NCBI GenBank assembly: GCA_029266795.1
Contig: JAQSWE010000169.1
Span: forward strand, 1-6,097
DNA from: Alphaproteobacteria bacterium
Lineage (GTDB): Bacteria; Pseudomonadota; Alphaproteobacteria; Micavibrionales; UBA2020
Reading direction: 5' to 3'
Length of the DNA: 6,097 bases
Shown here: positions 1 to 5,579 of the stretch, piece by piece
How positions within the stretch are numbered: the first letter of the stretch is position 1
How the letters are laid out: every line of letters begins with the position of its first letter
The notes under the pieces: model-generated
Told to the model about the DNA's origin: nothing
Databases searched by the model: none
What the model saw: only the letters and a program-made list of their open reading frames with translations
Translations under genes and position numbers: made by a program

Positions 1-185
1 CATTCGACTGGGTGTGCACGGTGAATGTGGCGCGCAGCAAATGGCCCGAGCTTGCAAACCACAAACTCAATACCGTTTCAAAACACCTGAATATCGAGCT
101 GAACCACCATGATGCGGCGTCAGACGCGCATGCATGCGCAAATATCTATCTCCGCGCCTGCGAAGCAGATATCAAAGCGGCGTAA
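1..185 (+). CDS. DEDDh 3'-5' exonuclease, C-terminal end (DNA polymerase III epsilon-like), 5' truncated
   Basis: This is the last 60 codons of an open frame that enters from the left edge; the first complete codon begins at base 3 and the frame ends at TAA 183-185. The piece contains HHDAASDA, which fits the Exo III motif (H-x-A-x-x-D) of DEDDh exonucleases: the His codon is at 108-110 and the metal-binding Asp codon at 123-125. The upstream segment, with WPELANHKLNTVSKHLNI, matches the usual 'P...NHKL..L...L.I' helix that precedes Exo III in epsilon-like exonucleases. Such enzymes remove nucleotides from DNA or RNA 3' ends using two metal ions. The catalytic D and E of Exo I, and Exo II, lie outside the window, so it cannot be decided whether this is the replicative proofreader (dnaQ) or one of the many stand-alone paralogues. 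The frame stops only 6 bases before the convergent gene's stop codon. Confidence 0.8.
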   Translation, partial: FDWVCTVNVARSKWPELANHKLNTVSKHLNIELNHHDAASDAHACANIYLRACEADIKAA

Positions 186-191
186 GTGGGT

Positions 192-803
192 TTAGCGCTG
201 GCGTGGCGGTTGGTCGGCTGTGGGGTTGACCAGCAAATGCATATTCACTGACTCGCTCTTCTTCAACGGCCTGCCCCGCGCGCTAAGCTGGATATATGAA
301 GCGGCATTTTCGCTGGTACGCAGGAACGCGCCAGCATAAGTGACTTCCTGCGGTGTGCCGCGGCCGGTCGTATATTGGATAAACAACGCAGGATCTACGT
401 TCCAGTTAATCAGGTAATTTTGATCTGCAGAGACGATATTGCCGGGACGGATGAATTGCGTACGGAGAAGCTCGATAAGGTTTTTTTGCGCGGCCTGGTC
501 GGCCATTTTGTCGCCGCTCAGCGCATAAGTCGTGACGCTGATCATACGCTGCCATTTCGTTGGCTCTGCCAGATCCGGTGGCATGAACTGCATGGTCACA
601 ATCTGCCCGCCGGATTTGGTGACAATGTCACCCCAGACGAATTTGCTGCAGCCGAACTGGTCGGCATATTTCTGGACCATCTCGACGTTTTTTTCGAGAA
701 GCTTTTTCGACCCGACATCCGTCAGCGGCGTTTCATAGGCCGAAGCAGAGCCGCCAATCAGGACGAACGCAAGAAGGCAGAGGGAAAAGGCGATCGTTTT
801 CAT
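192..803 (-). CDS. Secreted (periplasmic) protein of unknown function, 203 aa
   Basis: I do not recognise this family. The frame opens in-frame slightly earlier with TTG at 818, but a strong Shine-Dalgarno (GGAGG, 816-812) lies 8 bases before the ATG at 803, so translation should start at 803. The protein begins MKTIAFSLCLLAFVLIGGSASA, a classic signal peptide: one Lys, a hydrophobic core of about 14 residues, then an A-S-A site with predicted cleavage after residue 22. No lipobox is seen, so it is probably a soluble periplasmic or secreted protein. The mature part is about 181 residues with a single Cys (residue 52). The N-terminal half looks helical (LLEKNVEMVQKYADQF, 35-50), and the later part has short hydrophobic stretches compatible with beta strands. 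The C-terminus is Pro/Arg-rich. It is divergent from eno and convergent with the exonuclease, so it is probably a single-gene transcript. Its function cannot be inferred from the neighbours. Confidence 0.75.
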   Translation of the reverse strand: MKTIAFSLCLLAFVLIGGSASAYETPLTDVGSKKLLEKNVEMVQKYADQFGCSKFVWGDIVTKSGGQIVTMQFMPPDLAEPTKWQRMISVTTYALSGDKMADQAAQKNLIELLRTQFIRPGNIVSADQNYLINWNVDPALFIQYTTGRGTPQEVTYAGAFLRTSENAASYIQLSARGRPLKKSESVNMHLLVNPTADQPPRQR

Positions 804-829
804 GGCATGAACCTCCAAAATACCCCCTT

Positions 830-857
830 ATTATAGCGTTTTTCCCTTAAATCTAAA
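830..857 (-). promoter_or_regulatory. Predicted sigma-70-type promoter of the secreted-protein gene
   Basis: On the minus strand there is a perfect TATAAT (835-830) and, 16 bases upstream, TTTAGA (857-852), which matches 4 of 6 positions of TTGACA. It sits 26 bases before the start codon at 803, giving a short leader that contains the GGAGG ribosome site. The placement between two divergent genes supports the call. This is a consensus match only. Confidence 0.55.
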
Positions 858-868
858 TGAACAATAAT

Positions 869-897
869 TTGCAAGCATCGGCACTTGGGGCTATTCT
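869..897 (+). promoter_or_regulatory. Predicted sigma-70-type promoter of eno
   Basis: TTGCAA (869-874) and TATTCT (892-897) are separated by exactly 17 bases; each matches 4 of 6 consensus positions. Transcription would begin near 904 and leave a leader of about 40 bases carrying GAGGAG (928-933) 9 bases before the eno ATG. The spacing is ideal but the hexamers are imperfect, so confidence is moderate. The element lies about 12 bases from the divergent promoter, so the two may interfere or share a regulator. No clear operator palindrome was found between them. Confidence 0.45.
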
Positions 898-942
898 CAA
901 GGCAGTTTTAAGGCTGCTTTTACATTTGAGGAGTGTGTTCCC

Positions 943-2271
943 ATGACCGCCATCGTTGACATCGCCGCCCGCGAGATTCTGGATAGTCGCGGCAACCCCA
1001 CCGTCGAAGTTGATGTGATACTCGATAGCGGTGTTATGGGTCGGGCTGCCGTCCCTTCGGGCGCTTCGACCGGTGCGCATGAAGCTGTTGAAAAGCGTGA
1101 CGGTGACAAAAAACGCTACCATGGCAAAGGTGTCCTGAAGGCTGTCGAAGCCGCGAATACGGAAATTTTCGAGACCATCGCAGGCCTTGATGCGCAGGAG
1201 CAAACCCTGATCGACCAGATGATGATCGATCTTGATGGGACACCAAACAAGGCACGCTTGGGCGCAAACGCGATCCTCGGCGTTTCGATGGCGGTGGCTA
1301 AGGCGGCAGCGATCGAACTCGACATGCCCCTCTACCGCTATGTCGGCGGCACTTTCGCCCACCAACTGCCGCTGCCCATGATGAACATCATCAATGGCGG
1401 CGCACATGCCGACAACTCAATCGATTTTCAAGAATTCATGATCCTACCCGTATCGGCGGAAACTTGCACTGATGCAGTTCGCGTCGGTTCCGAGATTTTT
1501 CATGCACTTAAAAAACTTCTCTCAGAGGGTGGTTTCAACACCGCCGTCGGTGATGAAGGTGGCTTCGCTCCTAACTTTAAGAGCGCCGATCAAGGCCTTG
1601 AATACATTATGAAGGCTATCACTTCAGCCGGATACAAACCCGGCATCGACGTCGCTCTCGGACTTGACGTGGCGGCAACCGAATTCTTCAAGAAAGACAA
1701 ATATCACCTTGAGGGAGAAGGAAAAATACTCTCTTCCGAACAAATGATCTCCTTCTACGAAAAACTCGTCGCCAAATTCCCGATCGTTTCTATTGAAGAC
1801 GGCATGGCGGAAGATGATTGGGCGGGCTGGATCGAACTCACCTCGCGCCTCGGCAGCAAGGTGCAGCTCGTCGGCGATGATCTCTTCGTCACCAACACCA
1901 CCCGCCTGAAACAGGGCATCGAGAAAAAAGCGGCGAACGCTATTTTGATTAAGGTAAACCAGATCGGCACCCTGACCGAGACTCTGGATGCCGTCCAGAC
2001 AGCGCAGAAAGCAGGTTTCGGCGTTGTATTCTCCCATCGCTCCGGCGAAACGGAAGACAGCACGATCGCCGACCTCGCGGTTGCGACGAATGCCGGCCAG
2101 ATCAAGACCGGCTCCCTCTCCCGCTCCGACCGTATTGCGAAATACAACCAGCTGATCCGCATCGAAGAACAGCTTGGTCCTTCCGCGAAATATGCAGGCG
2201 GAAATTCGATCAAGCACCTTGCGGCCAAACCGGTGCTGCGTGCCGTAGACGGCAAGAAGAAGCGGGCGTAA
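943..2271 (+). CDS. eno: Enolase (phosphopyruvate hydratase)
   Basis: Enolase interconverts 2-phosphoglycerate and phosphoenolpyruvate in glycolysis and gluconeogenesis; it is cytoplasmic and Mg2+-dependent. The protein has 442 residues. The N-terminal capping domain carries the mobile loop SGASTG (39-44, Ser42). The barrel domain has the expected residues in order: GGAH (His155), DFQEF (Glu164), GDEGG (Glu205), Mg ligands Asp242, Glu285 (SIEDG) and Asp312 (VGDD), catalytic Lys337 within the enolase signature ILIKVNQIGTLTET (334-347), HRS (365-367) and Lys388. Nothing catalytic is missing. The ATG at 943 is preceded by GAGGAG at 9 bases, and MTAIVDIAAREILDSRGNPT is the normal family N-terminus. 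The tail, ending KKKRA, makes it about 10-15 residues longer than the usual 425-432. The next gene begins 7 bases after the stop, suggesting cotranscription. Confidence 0.98.
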   Translation: MTAIVDIAAREILDSRGNPTVEVDVILDSGVMGRAAVPSGASTGAHEAVEKRDGDKKRYHGKGVLKAVEAANTEIFETIAGLDAQEQTLIDQMMIDLDGTPNKARLGANAILGVSMAVAKAAAIELDMPLYRYVGGTFAHQLPLPMMNIINGGAHADNSIDFQEFMILPVSAETCTDAVRVGSEIFHALKKLLSEGGFNTAVGDEGGFAPNFKSADQGLEYIMKAITSAGYKPGIDVALGLDVAATEFFKKDKYHLEGEGKILSSEQMISFYEKLVAKFPIVSIEDGMAEDDWAGWIELTSRLGSKVQLVGDDLFVTNTTRLKQGIEKKAANAILIKVNQIGTLTETLDAVQTAQKAGFGVVFSHRSGETEDSTIADLAVATNAGQIKTGSLSRSDRIAKYNQLIRIEEQLGPSAKYAGGNSIKHLAAKPVLRAVDGKKKRA

Positions 2272-2278
2272 CCGGCGC

Positions 2279-3100
2279 ATGAAAAAACGCCTGATGGGTT
2301 GCCTGACCGCGCTGTTTCTGCTTGCCGCCCCCTATATGGCGCAAGCAGCGACAGCCGACTATGAAAAGAGCGCGAAGGCGCATCCTTTTTATCAGGCAAT
2401 CCTCGACGTTTCCAAGACCATGTCCGGCAAAAAACTGCTTGAGTATCTGAATGCACGAATGCAGGAAGATGCGACACGTGTGCCTGTGGTTTCGCTCTGG
2501 CTACGCGACAACTCGATCAACGAGGACGATGGTCGCCGCCTGCAATCGCTGTATTTCCTCTCTTACGCAGAAACGCTTACTGCGATGGCGGATGGGGAGC
2601 GTGAATCCGGCAATCCCGGAGCCTATCGTGAACTGCTCGAAACGGCCATGCTCAACTTTCACATTTTCGAGCTGATGGCCACCGTTGACGCCGCGCGGTG
2701 TCAGGATCAGACGGCTGGTGACGCGATCCAAAGCATGATGAACCAACGCTACGACATCTTCCGCACCGCCTATCGCACCTTCCCCCGCCCGATTTTCGAC
2801 ACCATCGAGAAGACTGCGCTGCAGCACGAGGAGAAATTCCTCGGGCGGTCGCCGAATGCCGATATTTGCCAGATGGGAAAATCGTACCTTATCGACCTGT
2901 CCAAGGCTCCAGGCGTTGAGAAGAAAACGGTCGATGATCCCCTGCAACCTGGACGCAAAAAAATGATCCTCGTTCCGCCCGCCGGTTACATCTATGCGCC
3001 CGGTTTTGTGTCAGACAAACAATGGCTTGCAGCGCGTAAAAATGCGCTGAAGGAAGTCACGCAAGAATGGGCGAAGCGCTACAAAGGCGCAATCCAGTAA
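2279..3100 (+). CDS. Exported protein of unknown function, family P paralogue 1, 273 aa
   Basis: I cannot match this to a named family. It starts with a signal peptide: MKKRLMG, a hydrophobic stretch LTALFLLAAP, then A-Q-A with predicted cleavage after residue 23. The mature protein is largely helical by appearance, with two cysteines, Cys141 (DAARC) and Cys197 (ADIC), that could form a periplasmic disulfide. Residues 75-197 align without a gap with the partial gene at 5580-6097 (33 identities in 123 positions, counted by hand), and both cysteines are shared. Other shared points are LxDN (75-78), YFL (92-94) and RY...R.AY (157-165). The C-terminal part includes a Pro/Gly/Tyr-rich stretch (about 229-252) and a closing amphipathic helix beginning WLAARKNAL. 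ATG 2279 lies 7 bases after the eno stop and has no clear Shine-Dalgarno, so translation may be coupled to eno. A later ATG (2294) would remove the positively charged start of the signal peptide and is less likely. Confidence 0.8.
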   Translation: MKKRLMGCLTALFLLAAPYMAQAATADYEKSAKAHPFYQAILDVSKTMSGKKLLEYLNARMQEDATRVPVVSLWLRDNSINEDDGRRLQSLYFLSYAETLTAMADGERESGNPGAYRELLETAMLNFHIFELMATVDAARCQDQTAGDAIQSMMNQRYDIFRTAYRTFPRPIFDTIEKTALQHEEKFLGRSPNADICQMGKSYLIDLSKAPGVEKKTVDDPLQPGRKKMILVPPAGYIYAPGFVSDKQWLAARKNALKEVTQEWAKRYKGAIQ

Positions 3101-3124
3101 CTCTTTTGACTTGCAAGCCCAGCC

Positions 3125-3391
3125 TTAAGGCATCGAGCGATAAAGCATGATGCCGGCAGCGACTGCTGACGCAGCGCAAGTAACAAACAAAGCATTACCG
3201 AGAATAAAGCACAGTGTGACAGCGCGCGAGAATTGTCGCGGCGATTCAGCCTGAGTGATATTGCTGAGGCCGGGGGCGATACCTGTACGCAGAGCTTCAC
3301 GCGCCAGTTCTGAAATGCCGAAACCCGCAACACCAATAAAGACCGTCACGAGCGACGCGATAGCAAACAGGATAACGGCGCCCGCGGTCAA
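3125..3391 (-). CDS. Small two-helix membrane protein, hypothetical, 88 aa
   Basis: Not recognised. Two hydrophobic segments are evident, about residues 4-25 and 58-82, joined by a polar loop of roughly 30 residues with several charged residues. This pattern is typical of a small inner-membrane hairpin protein. The start is uncertain. The best candidate is TTG at 3391, only 2 bases after the pyrG TAA (3396-3394). No ATG is available in this frame before the first helix, and no good ribosome site is visible, so expression would rely on coupling to pyrG translation. The frame is open upstream only as far as a TGA at 3415-3413. The last 24 bases before the convergent gene hold no hairpin terminator. 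Support comes from the coherent two-helix pattern and the tight fit after pyrG. It could still be a chance open frame. Confidence 0.55.
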   Translation of the reverse strand: MTAGAVILFAIASLVTVFIGVAGFGISELAREALRTGIAPGLSNITQAESPRQFSRAVTLCFILGNALFVTCAASAVAAGIMLYRSMP

Positions 3392-3393
3392 AA

Positions 3394-3777
3394 TTACACC
3401 AGTCGCGACTGCTCAACCGCTGCCTTCACAAAAGATGTGAATAATGGATGCGGCTCGAACGGTTTGGATTTAAGTTCGGGGTGGAACTGGACGCCGACGA
3501 ACCAAGGATGGTCTTTCAGCTCCACAATTTCTGGCAGCTTGCCGTCGGGCGACATGCCGCAGAACATCAGCCCCGCATCTTCCAACTGTTTTTTGTATGT
3601 CATGTTAACTTCGTAGCGATGGCGATGGCGCTCGGAAATATCGGTCGTGCCATAAATATTCGCTACCAGCGAGCCGGGCGTCAGCTTCGCGGGATATGCG
3701 CCGAGACGCATGGTGCCGCCCATATTGCCGCGGTCATCGCGCTTTTCAGTCTCGTTCCCGCGCAGCCATTCTGTCAT
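3394..3777 (-). CDS. pyrG: CTP synthase, C-terminal glutaminase part, separated from the rest by two stops
   Basis: These 127 residues are the end of CTP synthase: MTEW start, GGTMRLGAY (20-28), the strongly conserved RHRHRYEVN (50-58), and QFHPE with the catalytic His99 and Glu101 of the class I glutamine amidotransferase triad (His515/Glu517 in E. coli numbering). The fragment lies in the same frame as the upstream part (3811-5019), so no net frameshift separates them. The intervening codons contain TAA at 3813-3811 and 3804-3802. Joined, the two parts give 541 codons, the normal family length. On its own the fragment lacks the nucleophile Cys and half of the domain, and ATG 3777 has no visible ribosome site, so it is unlikely to be an independent functional gene. 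It is best read as the 3' part of an interrupted pyrG, or of an intact one if the stops are sequencing or assembly errors. Confidence 0.85.
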   Translation of the reverse strand: MTEWLRGNETEKRDDRGNMGGTMRLGAYPAKLTPGSLVANIYGTTDISERHRHRYEVNMTYKKQLEDAGLMFCGMSPDGKLPEIVELKDHPWFVGVQFHPELKSKPFEPHPLFTSFVKAAVEQSRLV

Positions 3778-3793
3778 GAGGCCGACAACGGGA

Positions 3794-3813
3794 TTTGCGT
3801 ATTATCCCAGTTA
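3794..3813 (-). other. pyrG: Double in-frame stop interrupting pyrG (possible compensating indel pair)
   Basis: Read in the pyrG frame the codons are TCC-TAA-CTG-GGA-TAA-TAC-GCA-AAT-CCC, so two TAA codons fall within four codons. If the T at 3813 is skipped, the next codons read N-W-D-N-T-Q. If one A is then restored in the AAA run at 3796-3794, the frame returns to NPVVGLMTEW. That gives GSSNWDNTQNPVVGL, which has the same length as the family segment of the form SSTEFGPTKEPVVGL and places an aromatic at the F/W position. A different explanation is two nonsense substitutions, the first replacing the conserved Glu (GAA to TAA). The sequence alone cannot separate real mutation from sequencing error. 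Confidence 0.75.
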
Positions 3814-5019
3814 GGAAGAACCGAAATCGTTAAGCCGCGCAACATCGCGCGCGACCTCGATAACTGCCATTTGCATACCAAAACAAATACCGAAATACGG
3901 AATCTTGTGCTCGCGGGCGTATTGTACCGCCTTTATCTTGCCTTCCGTGCCGCGCTCGCCAAATCCGCCGGGAACAAGGATACCGTGGACATTCTCCAGT
4001 AGATGCAGGCTTTCGTCTTTTTCGAATACTTCGGAGTTCAGCCAGCTGAGGTTGACCTTGACGTTATTCGCAAACCCGCCATGTGTAAGCGCTTCCGCCA
4101 ATGACTTGTAGCTGTCCAGCAGTGACGTGTATTTACCGACGATGCCGATCGTTACTTCGCCTTCTGGATGAGCGATTTTGTGCGCAATGGATTCCCATTT
4201 CGAGAGGTTTGGCGCAGGCGCGCTCATGTCGAAATAACGTAAGACCTGCTCGTCCAACCCTTCTTTATGATAGCTGACGGGCACGTGATAAATGCTGGGC
4301 ACGTCAAGCGCCGGAATCACGCATTCTTTCTTGATGTTGCAGAACAGCGCGATTTTGTGACGTTCCTCGATCGGAATCTCGCGGTCCGCGCGCACCAGCA
4401 GAATTGAAGGCTGGATACCGACGGAGAGCAGTTCCTTGACGGAGTGCTGCGTCGGCTTCGTCTTCAATTCGCCCGCCGTCTTGATATACGGCATCAACGT
4501 GACATGGATGAACAGCGCGTTGCGCAGGCCGACTTCGTTGCCGAACTGGCGGATGGCCTCGAGAAATGGCAAGCTTTCGATGTCGCCGACAGTGCCGCCG
4601 ACTTCACACAGCACGAAATCAGCATCGCCGTTATCGTTGGCGATGAATTCCTTGATCTCGTTCGTGATGTGGGGAATAACCTGCACGGTGCCGCCGAGAT
4701 AGTCGCCCTTGCGTTCTTTTTGCAGCACGTTCCAGTAGATCTTGCCGGTCGTGATGTTGTCGGTCTTGCGCGCGGGCACGCCCGTGAAGCGTTCGTAATG
4801 GCCGAGGTCGAGGTCGGTTTCGGCGCCATCATCGGTCACATAGCACTCACCGTGCTCGTACGGGCTCATCGTGCCGGGATCGATGTTCAGGTAAGGGTCA
4901 AGCTTGCGCAGACGTACTTTGAAGCCCCTTGCCTGCAAAACCGTCCCGAGTGCCGCGGAAGCCAGACCTTTGCCGAGCGAAGACACCACCCCGCCCGTGA
5001 TAAAGATATAACGTGGCAT
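3811..5019 (-). CDS. pyrG: CTP synthase, synthetase domain and first half of glutaminase domain (interrupted)
   Basis: CTP synthase makes CTP from UTP, ATP and glutamine-derived ammonia in the cytoplasm. These 402 residues cover the amidoligase domain (about 1-270): the P-loop-like GGVVSSLGKG (9-18), KLDPYLNIDPGT (39-50), the Mg-binding Asp71 region and Glu139 (CEVGGTVGDIES), LGGTVQVIPHITNEIK (108-123) and the UTP-binding KTKPTQHSVK (186-195). The linker and the start of the class I glutaminase domain follow, with the oxyanion segment GGFGERG (351-357) and the nucleophile Cys379 in GICFGMQ. The product then ends at DFGSS followed by TAA, before the catalytic His and Glu encoded at 3394-3777. 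A product of this frame alone might retain ammonia-dependent activity but not glutamine use. ATG 5019 has AGGGGAG (5032-5026) 6 bases upstream, and MPRYIFITGGVVSSLGKG is the usual start. It lies 24 bases downstream of secG. Confidence 0.93.
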   Translation of the reverse strand: MPRYIFITGGVVSSLGKGLASAALGTVLQARGFKVRLRKLDPYLNIDPGTMSPYEHGECYVTDDGAETDLDLGHYERFTGVPARKTDNITTGKIYWNVLQKERKGDYLGGTVQVIPHITNEIKEFIANDNGDADFVLCEVGGTVGDIESLPFLEAIRQFGNEVGLRNALFIHVTLMPYIKTAGELKTKPTQHSVKELLSVGIQPSILLVRADREIPIEERHKIALFCNIKKECVIPALDVPSIYHVPVSYHKEGLDEQVLRYFDMSAPAPNLSKWESIAHKIAHPEGEVTIGIVGKYTSLLDSYKSLAEALTHGGFANNVKVNLSWLNSEVFEKDESLHLLENVHGILVPGGFGERGTEGKIKAVQYAREHKIPYFGICFGMQMAVIEVARDVARLNDFGSS

Positions 5020-5043
5020 GGCGCGCTCCCCTGTCTTGTTCGG

Positions 5044-5484
5044 TTACTTTTTCGTTTTTTGGGCCGGCTTTTGGGTAGGCTCGTCGATTTTATTTTCTTC
5101 GGCGGGCGATTTCTTAGGCTCCTCCACCGGCGTTTTTTCTTCGCCGGGTATGGGCGCGTCAGGCGCCTCTTCCTTTTTCACTTCTTCCACTTTCATCTCG
5201 GTCTTTTTTGCGGGATCAGTTTCGATATCAAGAATGCTCTGATGCGCTGGGCGATGGGAGGCCGTGATGGCGAGGATAAGGCTCGTCATGAAGAAAATGC
5301 CGGCAAGAATCGTCGTTGCGCGCGTCAGACCGTCGCCCGTGCGACGCTGCATCATCAGGTTCGACATGGAACCGCTGTTGCCCATGAAGCCCCCGGCCTC
5401 CGACGGCTGGATCAGGATCGTGACGATGATCGCCAACGTGACGATCAGGTGAATGACGAGAATAACGGCTGAGAGTGTTTCCAT
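5044..5484 (-). CDS. secG: SecG, protein-export membrane subunit of the SecYEG translocon
   Basis: SecG is the small, non-essential partner of SecYE that aids SecA-driven export across the inner membrane. Of 146 residues, the first 75 are the family core: transmembrane helix 1 (about 5-25), the cytoplasmic loop with the Gly-rich GGFMGNSG (31-38) and LTRAT (53-57), and transmembrane helix 2 (about 55-75). The remaining roughly 65 residues form a Lys/Glu/Pro-rich low-complexity tail (for example VEEVKKEE, PVEEPKKSP) that is probably disordered; E. coli SecG is about 110 residues in all. METLSAVILVIHLIV is a plausible N-terminus. The ribosome site is weak (GGA, 12 bases before ATG 5484). pyrG begins 24 bases after the stop, so the two are almost certainly one transcript, an arrangement common in alphaproteobacteria. 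Confidence 0.9.
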   Translation of the reverse strand: METLSAVILVIHLIVTLAIIVTILIQPSEAGGFMGNSGSMSNLMMQRRTGDGLTRATTILAGIFFMTSLILAITASHRPAHQSILDIETDPAKKTEMKVEEVKKEEAPDAPIPGEEKTPVEEPKKSPAEENKIDEPTQKPAQKTKK

Positions 5485-5579
5485 GGCAGTACGAATTCCG
5501 CTTCTATTATGGGAATTATTATGGTTGGCTTACCGAGGGAGATATTTAGAGCAAATCCCGCCAAAAAACCAGAGTGTTT

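Noticed and set aside
1624..2280. A 218-residue minus-strand open frame antisense to eno
   Set aside because: eno is unmistakable on the other strand; the antisense translation shows no domain pattern and no upstream signals.
3122..3131. Perfect 10-base palindrome GCCTTAAGGC between the convergent gene ends, considered as a terminator
   Set aside because: It has no loop and no following T run on either strand, and it overlaps the stop codon of the small membrane gene; no intrinsic terminator can be supported here.
3811..3813. TAA reassigned to a sense codon
   Set aside because: All accepted genes in the window end at TAA at the positions expected from family length, so TAA acts as stop in this genome.
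3448..4002. A 184-residue plus-strand open frame across the pyrG interruption
   Set aside because: It is antisense to conserved CTP synthase sequence on both sides; its openness is a by-product of pyrG codon composition and it does not explain the stops.
3394..5019. Split CTP synthase as a genuine two-subunit enzyme
   Set aside because: The break falls inside the glutaminase fold between the catalytic Cys and His/Glu, the second piece has no ribosome site, and the joined length is exactly normal; damage or an error is more likely than a designed split.
4444..5472. A 342-residue plus-strand open frame antisense to pyrG and secG
   Set aside because: It is a shadow of two recognised genes on the minus strand, has Arg/His/Phe-rich low-complexity composition typical of antisense frames, and no ribosome site or family motif was seen.
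5558..5579. A/T-rich inverted pairing after the family P stop, considered as a terminator before secG
   Set aside because: Only about 5 A-T-rich base pairs can form, too weak to call.
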